This document shows, in pieces, positions 25,821 to 38,700 of a stretch of 64,000 nucleotides of DNA (the first letter of the stretch is position 1; every line of letters starts with the position of its first letter). The DNA comes from Fasciolopsis buskii. Lineage: Eukaryota > Platyhelminthes > Trematoda > Plagiorchiida > Fasciolidae. The notes under the pieces are model-generated. The model saw nothing but the letters and a program-made list of their open reading frames with translations, had not been told where the DNA came from and ran no database searches. The stretch covers positions 72,500 to 136,499 of the forward strand of contig LUCM01000586.1 of the NCBI GenBank assembly GCA_008360955.1, given 5' to 3'. The translations under genes and the position numbers were made by a program.

Positions 25821-26403
25821 TTAGAGAGAACGCGAGGGAACAGGAATAAAACTTATTCGAGTGACGCTACCACTAGTATGGCCGATTGCAGAACCTGACG
25901 AATCTAAGGAAACAGGATAGGAAGAGGAGAAATAACACGAATTAGTAGAGGAACAAACAGTTATGTTCGATACAGGGTCAGTTCTGGAGGTGAGAGAAGA
26001 GCCAGAAACGGTCGCGTGAGGAACAGTCATGTTCATGGTTGTGTGCGTTTTGAGCTGTTGCTCTATTCGGTTGTCTGGTCCGAAGTAGGTTCGAGGATGC
26101 ACCACTAGCTTTTGCACAGCCAAGCTCTTGCTTTACGGGAGCAGAATCATTCCAGACTAGCTCGTGGTCAGTTGATCGGTTCATACGCGTTTTCTGGGAA
26201 AGCTTGCTGGGTCGCACTCACCAAGTCACAGTGCCAGCAGTGGATATATTATGGTATTTTTTTAGAGATCGCTTTACAGACGAAAACCCGCCTTCAACCC
26301 TGTCGCTGCTCGTCTGCGAGCACTTATTCGGCGAGCTTGGACCCACTTTATTTTCTTTAACGACGTGGATGCTTGCCGTTTTTTCCGCAACCCAATTTTC
26401 CAC
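25821..26403 (-). other. Open minus-strand stretch of unknown nature
   Basis: Two in-phase open segments (26403-26221 and 26217-25978) are separated by one stop. A third open frame, 26123-25821, is rich in Ser and Thr and overlaps them. I recognise no domain, signal peptide or splice context, and no second copy is in the window. It could be a decayed mobile-element ORF or chance. Confidence 0.25.
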
Positions 26404-27138
26404 CCATTTTCAGCTAGCTCTTCCCTGTGTATAAAATGCATAATGTTCCAAAATACAAACCGAGTTAAAATCTTACTATTAATAAGAGACGTGAATCTAT
26501 ACCCATATGAGTTTCCTTAGCGTTTTTTTTCTCGCTTTTTACGGTTGATGAACTGGAATCCTTATTGCCTCTCTGCTCTGCTCATCAACTGCTTTTCTCG
26601 AGTGCGAGCTTTGCGCGTTCTATTCGGTGATGCTTCACTTTACTCCTGTCCCTTTCTAGACAACGATGGTCTTATATGGAAAACATCAACAGAGTACAAA
26701 CAGGCGGGCTGTAACCAGGATTGTTGATCATAGCGATCGGTCGTTGTCTTCATCGTTAAAAAGCACTCGCGCTTTCAGTGCACTAGCCCAAGGCCTTTTG
26801 GCCTAGTTCCGATGTCGTCAGCTTGTCACCTTTTGTTCTTCTTCGTATGTTTTACGCCGTGCAGAATGCACCAGGTTTTTTCTTCCCGGTCGTGGAAGCT
26901 TTAGTCGAAGTTTCGCCATCTTATAGTTGCTTAACAACAATTAGACCTCCAAGTTCAGCGATCCTCATATTCCTGGACATCCACACGTGCTCTTTCCGAA
27001 CGCACTGGCCAAGGTTGGAAGAAGCGACGATGTAATTAAGCTATGGGTTCGTGTAAAGGCATGAAGAAATCACAAGTTTCACTCCAGTTCGTTCTGTCCC
27101 CTTCCTGATTTGGGCCCAGTAGATGAGGAGTGCTGCTG

Positions 27139-27201
27139 TATATATATATATATATATATGCATATATATATATGTATATATATATATGTATATATATATA
27201 G
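27139..27201. repeat. Compound (TA)n microsatellite with TGCA/TGTA interruptions
   Basis: Alternating TA runs interrupted by ATGCAT once and ATGTAT twice. The interruptions create tyrosine/isoleucine-rich spurious open frames on both strands. Confidence 0.92.
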
Positions 27202-30200
27202 TGTTTGGTGTGCATGTAGTTTGTGCGTGTATGTGCACATACGCGATTGTTCGGCCATCTGGTGGGATCAAGTATGCATGCGTTTACTTCTCTTCTAGTT
27301 TTTTTCACCGCAGACCGTTGCGTTGGGTCGTATTTTAGTCAATACTCGCTGAACGATATTTCGACACTCCATTAGTGTGAATGTGTCTGATTCACTGGTG
27401 TCTTACGGCCAGCAGTTTTCTCAACTTAAATTCGCCCATACTGGTTGGTGGACTGTTTTCGCGCTCGCTTTTGGTTGGTTCTCGATACATGTGACTCATT
27501 CGAGCATGCCAGTTATGCGTTGCCAATCACGGCGTGTTTCAACCTGCCATGCTCTCGTAACCTCATGCTTTTTCGTTTGATCCGCTGCGATTTGGCTCTA
27601 TCATATCAAATTGTTAGAACCGCTAGTTGATAAGAAAAGATCATAAACCATTGTTTCTTAGATCTAGTTGTTTAAGGAACCAACTTCAACCCAGTATAAA
27701 GCTGAATCAATTGAACTGATTGAGTTACATGAATTTGAACTCACCCTCCTTGTACTTAGTTTTGATTTTCATCCCATCTGAGGAACTTTCAGGCTGTCGA
27801 AGACGTGTCACGGTTTCAGGGATTGCGCGCATTAAAGGTGTTTGAAGCTGGAGACGTTTTTCCTTTCATCAGTAGCTGAGCTTAGACCTATCTAAAAGAG
27901 TGTAAGATTATGCCGCATATGTTCCATTCACGAAAAATCCATCTTGGTTGTCCTTAAACATGTGAATGAACGTGAAGTTTGGTGAAAAAAATTTTAACTG
28001 TCTGCGCATACCCTCGGGTATCCTGTTTTACACCGCGGTCGTTCGTACACAACGGAGTTGTCACCTAAATGTTTTCCACATATATCCACATCGGTTCACC
28101 TTTTCGATCGGTAGCGCAGCCGATCCAATTGATTCACCCGAGCAATCAATCACATGACTGTAACACTTGTGGCGTTTGAATAGCACGTTTTCGTCCCTAC
28201 TTCAGCTTTGTTTCTCTCAGATGCAGTATGTGCTAAAATGGCATCATTGCTGTCATTTTATTAGAATGCGATTTTGGCTGAGTCTCAGTTTTCATTCGCG
28301 CGAATACCAACACCTTGCATGTCTTATAAAAGTATTCCTTGTTTGTTGACTGTATTTCAGGTGCTACCTATGCACGGAAGCTAGCAGATTCCAATGTAAA
28401 ACGTAAAAACGAAACTACTAAGCATCACGTGAAAACTCGCTAATCCATTTTGTGGCCAAAAATCTAGTCAAACGGGGAAAATGTAGATTTACTCCCGTGT
28501 ATTGATCCCTATCAAGGTTTTAAATTCTTGTTACCATCAGACTAAGGGCATATTTGGTTTATATCTTAAGCAAGAATCACACCCGTATATTTGCTATCCA
28601 AATGTTATTCACATGTCAGTCTTATATCATGAACGATAACTTTTTCTTTGGCATTGTTAATGACTGTCCTATTTGTAGACGATATCAGCTGTGATGTTTG
28701 TACTTCAAATTTGCATAAATTTGTGATTATGGATGTCGCTATTGTGTTGCAGTTATGCCAAATCGGTTTCCTTCTCGAGAATAATGGGAATTTCTTTGAT
28801 CTAAGACTTTTGCATGATTGTTCCACCTTTTTTTATCTTGCTCGCTCGCACTGTCGCGTGTTGCTTTCTTCGTGTCTAAGAGATGGCGGTTCGATGATAC
28901 ATTGCGTTCCCCAGCCTGGTCAGTCAAACATTTTCTCTAGTCATGTGAAAGTATCAGGCAAGCTTGTTGTTCATTCATTTCTCCATAGTCAACTGGCCTA
29001 GTGTGAACTGATTTGGTCATCTATTTTGGACATCATAAGATTGCCCTAGTTTTCTCTTGGCAAGGAGAATAAAGAGTATCTTATCTTCTCAATAGCTTTT
29101 AGCTAACACCAGTGACAATGTTAGTTTTGATTTGTACGTTTTGCACCATTCATCTACTTCATCGACTCATTTGTCTAGAATTCCATGTTTGCTATCTGTT
29201 TGACCATGAAACTGTAATGCTGTCTGATTCCGCTCATTAAACAAAATTACTTTATTCTTTGCTGCATTCACTTCTAGTGGGTTCTTCACAGTACCACAGC
29301 ATTCAGCATCCGCTGCCTTGCTAAGATGAGCCATCCGCATGTTTATGGAAATTGAAATTGCGTAGAATCACAAGAGGTTTATCAATGCAAAGATTTGGAT
29401 AAAAAACTGCGAATTTCGAAGTTACTTAACGTGCGGTATCTCTCGGCTCGCCATTGCTAAACCATGGAACCACTGCGTTAGCGATTTGTTCTGGTTAAGA
29501 ATCATCAGCCGCGCGTACACATCGCTCTCGAACTCAAGTTGTGAGTTCTAAACGAAGGAGCCTTCATTTGTTTTTTAGATTTCACCATAGGATATAAGTC
29601 CTACTGGTTTCTAATTTGCGCTGCCTTGAACTAGCCGCAACCGAATACCGCCGAGGTTGCCTAAGTACGAGAAAACCTTTGACTGCCACTTACGAAGCTT
29701 GACTAATTGGTCAATGTGATTAGTAGGTTTGATGGTCCTGCAAACCATATCATCTACGACTAACTTCGATCAATTGGGTGTATTCCTTGATATCACAAGT
29801 GTTATCCCAGCTTTGGTTGTTCCGTCATTTGAGATTAAGTGTTCTCTTTTTTGTAACTTCTGTTATGTTTTATCACCAGTTAATAATGTATCCCATTAAG
29901 AACAATGCAATAAATAAAGGCCACCGACGGTTCTCTCTGATTGGCTTTTATTTTTCGTTTAGTGTAATCGTTCTGTGCCAGACGAATGGTCCGTCCATCA
30001 TCAGACCGATGACAAAGCAGTATGGTGTATCGCACTAATTTATCTTTAATGGTAAAATGGTTGATTCCAAACGACTTTCGAACCACTTTTCACAGGTACT
30101 TGCATAACCGCGATGCAGTTCACTGTTCCTTCGGAAGGGAGCATGTCAAATGGATCGCCTGTTATCTTTTTTTTCACAAACGATTGACACGAATCTTGCA

Positions 30201-30389
30201 GCTTTTTTCCCAGTCTCCTGGACCATCTCTTTTCCCGTTTCCTCTAAGCTGGAAATAGCTGATTCCAAGTATGAGTGTTCTTGGTCGTTCACAAAACGGA
30301 GCCATCCTCGACTTAAATCAGGCGTAATCATTAGCTGTTCAGAACTGGGAATGCTGGCTGGGGTATGTAATGTAGATACATATTGAACC

Positions 30390-30522
30390 CTTTTCATTTC
30401 CTCCTTTATTTCCTTTTTTATGATTGACAACATAATGTTCATAGTTCTTCGTTTGCTGGCCACGGCCAGTGAGAAGCTGCCAAAACGGTGTATGTACAAT
30501 CACTGGGAAGACTCAAACCCAG
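30390..30522 (-). mobile_element. Old, diverged copy of the tRNA-derived SINE
   Basis: Read on the minus strand, a B-box-like GGGTTTGAGTCTTCCCA is followed by TTGGCAGC, GGCCGTGGCC, a TGAACATTATGTTG block and an AAATAAAGGAGGAAATGAAAAG tail. The same blocks occur in the same order in the SINE at 54221-54415 (TTGGCAGC, GGCCGCGGCC, TGTACATTGTTG, GGAAGTGAAAG). The tRNA acceptor half is lost or unrecognisable. It is more diverged than the other two copies. Confidence 0.6.
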
Positions 30523-31151
30523 ATTATTGACCTCGAAAAGCCATGCTGTTGACTGCTCGACTTCATTTCTGATTGATGGGCCAGTCAAATGTTAACAAGT
30601 CTCCACGTGTTCGATGTTAGTTCAATCACTCGGTCATTCTAGTGACCACCAGGCAAACTACTAATTTGACACCCATAATTTCTCGGTGCGGGACGGTGTG
30701 TTCAGGAAGCAATCGGGTCCAGCCAGTCACAAAATTCGAGCCCAAATTTATCGCAAGATTTGGATTGCATCCATCCTAAATAAGCTCCCTTACTCACACT
30801 GATGCCTTGAAGACAAAGTTCTCCGTTGTGTTATTGAGATCAGTCAAAGCCTTAGAAGTCTCATAGGGTCTCAATCTACAATTAAAAATTCAGTTCATCA
30901 TAAAAGAAAAGACCGACTTCTCCCCGGAATCGTTTCACAGCTATTTTTCCCGTTTACATGAACTTGCATAGTGAGTCGTCTGATCATAAGTGAACAGTAA
31001 ACATACAGTTGCCTATGACGACCCTTTAAATTAAGTGGTCTTTTTCCGTCTTCTGTATCTCATTGTAACTGAACCTATGTCCTAATTTTCAAAGTCTCAT
31101 TCACCGCTCAGTTTTACTCACGTTGTTTCAACACTCGTCGGTTAAACCGTC

Positions 31152-31171
31152 AACCCCCGCGGGGGGGTTAA
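31152..31171. repeat. GC-rich palindrome in AT-rich intron
   Basis: AACCCCCGCGGGGGGGTT reads nearly the same on both strands, and the outer flanks GTTAAACC / GGTTAAC extend the symmetry with a few mismatches. It could form a short hairpin. No gene is adjacent. Confidence 0.7.
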
Positions 31172-32659
31172 CTTAGTCATATACCATCGAATTTCGGTCC
31201 AGATACACACCTTAAATGATTGTGATGATCCAGAGAGAAGGCATTCAAAATCTCCACGTTTAGTGTAACCCATACCGTCTAAATTTTCAACTTTCTGACT
31301 ATTAACAGTCTATGTCAATTGCACTCTTGAAAGCGTTTTTCACAGCCACCAAAACTTTCTCATCTACATTACGGTGCGCCGCGTAGTATTACAGAGACCT
31401 AGTTAGACTACAAGTGGTTGTTTAAAACTATAATTCGTTTCCTCAATGATTAATCTAGATGCTAGAAATAGGGTCGGTTGTTGACGCTGAAGTGCCAAGT
31501 CTTTCGAGGTAGCGTGTTTTTGTTGCTCTCAACATTACCAATTATGTAGAGAACAACTTTACTATTTCATTCAATAGTTGGTAACTGCTGTCTGTTCATT
31601 GGCATTGCACAGACGATCGTTTGGTGGTGCGTCTTGCCAAGCGTTACTGGATCGTTTATTTGTGTCTCCCTCCCCATGTTTGTAAACTTTTGAGGGCACT
31701 AGTCAGACGAATTTCGTGTTTCATAAATTACCCAACACTAAAACCCCACAGTGTGCTTTTCATCAATGTCTAGGCAAAATCCAACTCCTTAATGACAGCA
31801 TGGTCGAAAATAAGGCACATTTATAAAATGACCAGAATAAGTGTTGATGGTTGTAACCATTTTGATCGTGATGTTCGTGGTAAACGAACTACTCGTTGAC
31901 AAGTTTATTTAAATTTTTATCGTTTCGAGTTATGGCTTCACACCCGTTTTTCTCTTCATTGCGCTAGAAACAAAACGGCTCTCACATTCTTTCTGTTTGG
32001 CTGTGTAGTTTTCACCTCTATCGTCTGTGATTTAATAGTACTGGTCATGACAAACAAACTTCGATACCTTCGGAATCAGATTCATCACCCATCGGAATTT
32101 TCCAGCTACGCCTGAAACAAGCTAATGTTTATTTGCACATTTGGGGTAGACGTTATGATTCTCATTGGCATTTGTTCCGGCATAAACTGCACGCAGCTCA
32201 AGGTGTGATTGTAATGTAAGTCAGCTAGGTTTTGGTACCGAAATTTTTTTTACCTAACTGGTATCTGCTGAGCATACTAGAAGGCAATCTCTTAACTGCT
32301 TCATTCAATATTGATTCGTACAGGCTTGCAAGCCCAACCGGCACAGGTGTTCTCATGTGAAAATTCAGAGTGAGCTCAGCTTGCCAAATGCTGTGAAAGA
32401 AATCAGTTGAATTTTGTGAATATGGTTGATCAAATGAGATCCTTGTTGGGCGGAATATTCAGTTCAATAAATCGCAAACAAGATGTCGGGTGGTATGAGC
32501 CACCGACATTCAGTCAGTGTGCACATTGGCCTTGAACTAACATGGTCTGGTTTTGGTTGCCACCGCACAACATCAGCTACTCAAAAATAAATAAAAGATT
32601 GAAAAACGATCTAGAAGAGAGATTTTGAATGGAATAGCATCATTGACTGCGCCGTTGAC

Positions 32660-32720
32660 CTATACCAGTCACTTTCTCCAACCCTGGCTTGACGGGACCT
32701 CATGAATCCCAACCCGGTAT
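32660..32720. repeat. Possible dispersed repeat, member 1
   Basis: CTTTCTCCAACCCTGGCTTG through CCCAACCCGGTA aligns with 58875-58925 (CTGTCTCCAACCATTGCCTG through CCCAGTCCGGTA), with spaced conserved blocks over about 50 bases. The family is not identified. Confidence 0.35.
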
Positions 32721-35700
32721 TCTGTGTGTACCTCTACGAGCCAGCCCACTGATTAAAATTTTCATACCTTTTTGCCACGTCATCAACTGCCTACTTCGAT
32801 CCATCCCCCAACCATTATGTGCGGAGACACTTCAGCCGGCATACGAATAACTAAATCTGCCTACTTCGCACAATTCTTCCCCTCCAAGATCAGGGTTTGG
32901 CTTCGGACCGGTAGGATCCTGCAGCGGCTTTGTACACTTCGGAGGTGCACAACGCATCCTACACATGTCTGCACTATCGTACGGGCGACCGAGAAAATCT
33001 TGCAACTTACTTCAATCTTTTCCCAATTGCACAACGTCGTCCAAGTATTTAAAGTCAAACAGTTTTCTGTCTGAGCGAATAACAGCTCACATGAGGACGG
33101 AACTGTCTCCATACACAGGCATTCAGTAGTTGAGGAATGATTGGCCAAATTCAACAATGGGTACTGTTACCATACTGTCATTAAGTTCCCAGGATTACTC
33201 TTAGGTAAATCCTGGTACTTGACACTATCGCGCCAGTTCGTCCTTGTTTTCGTCCATCAGGTTTACTCCAGAACGAACTCAACAGAAGATTTACAAAGCG
33301 TACAGAAAATAAACTACGGCGAAGAACCTTGTGAGTGCGATCGAATTACAGGCAATAGCACCAAGACATGTTATTAGTTTAACAGAGAAACCACATGGAC
33401 CGAAATAATGGCTGCTGCTCCACTAAGTCCATTCTTCGTAATACTCTTACGTCTTGTTAGGGACTAAACATTTCCACGCGTCATTCAGTCACTGTCTACC
33501 GGGAGAAATAGCGTAGTTCTTTAAAGTCTTTGTGGAAGCGTATTGCACAATTACTTCGACTTATTTAACTTCAGCAGCGTTCGCTTAACTCCAGCGCGAT
33601 CGATCTAGTGTTCATCTTCTCCCCGATTACTCTAATGGTCGCGTTATTCTTGGACGACGACACGAATTATGCTTGTTGATCGACACCTCTTCGGATCGTT
33701 AACTAGGATTTCAAGATTTTATGTAGATGCATTACTGATTTTTTCAGTTCCAGTGTATTCTTCACATGGATATAAATAAGTTCAATTCTAGCGTAGTTTT
33801 TCTGCCTGGTCTGTTGTGAAAGATCATCGGTCACTGAAATTCTGTCACCCGACGAGACGACTGACTAAGACAGGTCTGCAAATAGAGACGGCGAGTTTTA
33901 GGTTTCTCTGCGAAGGCCGTTTAGCAATCGTGGACACCGAACCCAGTGGTCCAAGAAGATAGATAGAAAGCACGTATGAACGTCCTGAGGAAATAACGCT
34001 TATAAACATTCAAGGCCATTTAACCGCGGCAGGGTATTTTTGTCTGTCCTGTTATTCAGAAGTGCCAAGCGTGACTATTCCCATTTAACATCAGGTAAAT
34101 CAAACCGACGGTTATCTTGAGCGTTCTCTCGGATCAGTAGCATGTTGTTCTGGGCCAAAAAGAAAGTGGAAACAAATCGGTGAAGATTTGCTGAAGTTTG
34201 GTCATTCTGACCTTTCTCACAATACCGGATATAAGGATAGTAGATGATGAATCGTCATACCGTTATCCTGATCAGGGACCAGCACGCCTGCGGCGACAAT
34301 GTACTAGTTATTTCAATCCACTAACTGAGCGAAAGAACTCCTTGGCTAGGTTAGCCAATAACGACTGGCTTAATTATTCAGCGAATCGATCCATCCGTAA
34401 CTGATGAGGACCAATATAGGCGATTCGATTTTGATTAATAAAAGAACATTTTGTCCGGTCGACTTTGTTTTTCTCACAAGAATTAGTATGGTTCCAACTT
34501 CCGTATTCCGTAATTCGAATATAAGTTGTGATCGGAACTACCGTTAACGGTGAAAACTAATTTTCATTTCAATGCACTCGATGACTTCTCTGGGAGCTAT
34601 GAGGTTTATAAATATATCGGAATTTTATCCCAACCACAAACCATTGTAACAGTATTCCGTTTGGTCTTTTGTAACGAAGTTCCTTTATTGATTAGATTTG
34701 TTCGTGTTCGTATTCCGTTAGTTCGCGTCCATCGATCAGTATCATTCCATTGATTTGCCCTTACACTTTACACGGATGCAACCAGGAGGTATCCTTGTAA
34801 TACTGATGTCATCCGGTGTTGTTCTGCACCAATCGTTATTAGGTCAGTAGAAAGTTCATATTGTTTTTCTCTTTCGCATTTGCGTGCAATTTTTTGGGTT
34901 ATATTAAGCTTAAGGTTGAACCCACATTGCAGCTGGGTTTTTAATTTTATGGACTTACCGTTGTCCTTCAAAAACCTTACGGCTTATTTTCCGAGTCACC
35001 TTGCTTTATATACTGGTAATCAGCCTAAATCAAGAAGGGTAATTTTGTTCTTTCCATACTGGTGGATATCAGTATCTATTGTGTTTGTCTCACGTATGTC
35101 ATTTCTGCTTTCTTCACCGTAAACGTTCATTCTTCTGGTACCTGCTGGATTCCCTATTTTCTTTTAGTACAGTTCCATTCTTTACCACTACTTGACCTTG
35201 GCTTTTTCAGCCTTTATCTGATGAATCAGTTCAAAGCCACGTGCGTTAGAAGGAAGAAACTTTTCCCTCTATTGTGTTGAGTTCTTAAGTGACGTCCATT
35301 TAAAGGAGTAGGTTTCGGATGCACCTTCATTCGGGGGTTAAATCTAATTTAAGCCCAAACGACACTTAACCTGAAGAATGACTGTTTTTACCATTTGCAC
35401 TTGAAATACACATGGATGACCGGAAACTAGCTGGCAAATGATGAATCTGATTTTATTTTTGAGTCTTTTTCCGTCGACTCGAACGGCCATCATATTCGTG
35501 CACATAAGAATTTGCGCTTTTTAGATTTTTAACCGCGCATATTTAGCCTAGTTAGCGGACAGAATCGCATGTTCCGTTTTTTTGCTTTTTACTTACCCCT
35601 GCCATCCAAAGCCTACTTGTGATTGTTTGCAACCTTAATTTTCACAAAACTATGCTAATGCCGTAAACACGTGGTTCTGTCTTCGCTCCCAGATAATCAC

Positions 35701-35735
35701 TTGAAAATCGAAATGGAACATTTTTCGCGCCAGTG

Positions 35736-35791
35736 ATATATATACACATATAATATATGCATTTATACATATATATATATATATATATATC
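35736..35791. repeat. AT-rich microsatellite region
   Basis: An ATATATATAC run, then CATATAATATATGC, then a long (AT)n ending ATCATATGC. Confidence 0.88.
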
Positions 35792-38700
35792 ATATGCGTA
35801 CCGCCGATGGTGACACATTGCAAAATCACCTTTGATAGAATTCCTAGGGTTCTACTGCTTGCGAGATATAAATAAATATCAGCAAATTCACTAAACATAT
35901 TTACGGGTTTCCCCTATATCTGTTTGCATACCTTAAAAAGCCTAGTTAGATGACAGTGACCTGGTCTGTCAAGGTAAGTTCATCTGAACATGAAATTTTG
36001 ATGGAATATAAAAATATTATAAAGCTGTTTGAAAATGTCTTATGGTTCCTACTAATTTATATCCATAAATGCTACAAAGTTAATTATCCAGGAGAGGTAC
36101 TTATTTCACTGAATGTTCCACTCATGAATACATGTAATTAGAGATTGAAGTTAACTGTTTAATAATTGGGAAACTTTGTTTTTACCCTAGTTTACTATTC
36201 ATGTGAACAGAATTTCCATCCTGGATGAATTTTTATTTGCACCAAAGGTTACTTGGGTCGAGATCATTCGGGCGCGCTAAGTTACGCGCTTTCATTGTTT
36301 TTGTGAGACTGAGGGAGTGAGCCTAAAATAGTGAAATTTTTAGCGGAAAATTCTTTCGAGACTTCTCATTTTCTTGTTTGTCCTCTTTGCACCCCTTGAC
36401 ACGACCGATGCGATGGGTCAAAATGGAATGCACCTCGGCCAGGGGAAAGTGTGTCACTATGATGAAAGAGTTGTTCCCCAAATTCTAAAGAAATAAACTG
36501 TATCATAAAATTTTATTCTTCCCCCTAGCAAATGCCCCGTGTTGCATTGCACTGCATTCTATGAAGCATGTTAACCTTAGAGCAGAGTGGTTCAGTTCCA
36601 GCTTGAGGAAAGTGTAGTGGAAGCATGCTTAACTCTAGAATATTTGTCATGCGGAGACATACCGCAACCTGAATCTTGAATTCAACCAATATGTCTGATG
36701 TTCGGACTTGATAATTCAATGTTCTACGTACACACTAGCTATTAACGTCGAAAGTGTAACACTTCTTGGCTGATGAGATAAAAACGATTATATACCGGAG
36801 TTGCTGAATACCACACCTAAGTGGCTGAAAGTACACCAAAAGTCAATGACAAGCTCACTGACTGCAAATCTTTGTTGGTACTCTATTTCTAATAATTTAC
36901 GAGACAAATTGTTGTGAAAAAATCTTAATTTATTCTCCACTGTGGGCTCGTAAGGTTTCTTGGTTGAGGTATACGTGTGGGGACTATAATTAGATATCGA
37001 CTGATTTACTAGCATGCCTCCTCGCTAAGTAAAACCAAAGATTTGAATTATTATCGAAAAACGTCGCGAATTCCTGTCTAATAAATGGAGTGCAGACTAG
37101 GATATTTTGTTCTTTAGCATTAATTTTGCTAAAATCTTCATATATATTACAAAGATCATCCAGAGTCTTCGACAAAAAATAGTTTCGCCTGAAAACCACC
37201 GCTATTGCACCTGTAGTAGAAAATAATTTGTTTTGTTCGATGGCGAGTAAAGTCTATCACGTTGTTGAGTTATCTGCAAGTCTCCTGTTGTATAATTTGC
37301 ACGCTCTTCCTAAAGTGTTCGGACGCATCGTAATCTCTCGGAAAAATGCTGCGAGTCGAAGCCCACCAAGAACGGTTACTTTGTCTTGTGCTTAGCCAAT
37401 AAAAATCCCGTTGCTGAACCTGGCCTGCCTCTGTGCATAGTATTCCATCAGGTCAGGTTTCATTTCAACCTGGCTGTCACCTACGGATCCACCAGTTCGT
37501 GAGCATAAGTAAACAATTAAATGCTCATGGCCGAAATTTCAACGTGCATATGGACGCCACTCACGCCCTTCTACCAGGTGTGACTTAACAACATTGGTCA
37601 GAGTTCGCCGAACGGTGTGCATACATATCCTTTATGGCCTCAAATCACGTTGGAGTAATTCGTTCCTCGATGTTTTGATCATTTAAGCAGAAAGCGCGAA
37701 TTGTCTTATGTAATCAGTAATCATGATTGTTTTCACTAGAAAGAGTAATGAGGTAATTTCACCGTAATGATACGATGCATGCTACTTTCGTAGATACGGA
37801 TTATTTCTCACCTGATTTCATTGTCTAGCGATCACATTTGGTGGTTCAAACTAGTGCACGATCATTCATCGGACAAGACGATCATTACCATTCAATATTT
37901 GACAATGTTAATGAGTCTGTAGCACTAAGTCGAATGTGTCTTCATGTCCTAGAATTGAACCCTGTGTTCGCTGCCCATTAGTTATTCAGCCTGATTTTGG
38001 ATTTATAATAATGTACGTTCGCTTTTTGGATAAAACGGGGGGTTTATCTCGGTCACTGTTTTCCAGTTCCCTGTACGCGTGTGTATGTGGTTTGTTTGAC
38101 CTTTGAATAAATTCAATTAGATTGTTCAGATGACGAACCAAATAGTCAAGGAAATATTGTCTGCAAATTAGTACGCCTACGATTAACTACCCCCTTGTTC
38201 ATTTTGCCCGTTTCGAGTAGTTTCTCATATAAACTGTCTTTTTACGACCTATTATCTACTCTCCGAATTGTGGCGGATACGGATATCCAATGGCGTTTGC
38301 GGGGTTGTTGCAAAAATATTGTCAAATACCTGAAAGCAGTTGCTCAATAAGGTTATGAGTTCTTCGTGACTTCGTACTGACCAATATAATATATAAATTG
38401 ATTCTAAAAATTCTGGCTTTTGCACCAGCTGGTCACCACCGCTATTCTCCCTTCCTCAATTTTGGTTTTCTTTTGGTTAGTAAAGCTTTTTCGACAAGGT
38501 CAGAACTTTTCGATTCATCCCTTCAGTATACAGGCTTCATTCTCATCAATGTGTGACCTTAGGGAGGCGACGCGTCGGTTTTATTTGAAGTTTTCATTTT
38601 TGTCTCCTCCTCTTGAATTGCAGACTTCGGGGTGATTACAAACATGTATCAAAAAATTTCTGTATGTTTAATTTATTCTTCTTATTTGATTCTAGTACGG

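Noticed and set aside
27036..27338. Tyr/Ile-rich open frames on both strands
   Set aside because: They are translations of the TA microsatellite at 27139-27201.
28648..29001. A 117-codon open frame with several Cys and a hydrophobic stretch
   Set aside because: No signal peptide or family pattern could be supported, and length alone is compatible with chance in a 19-kb intron.
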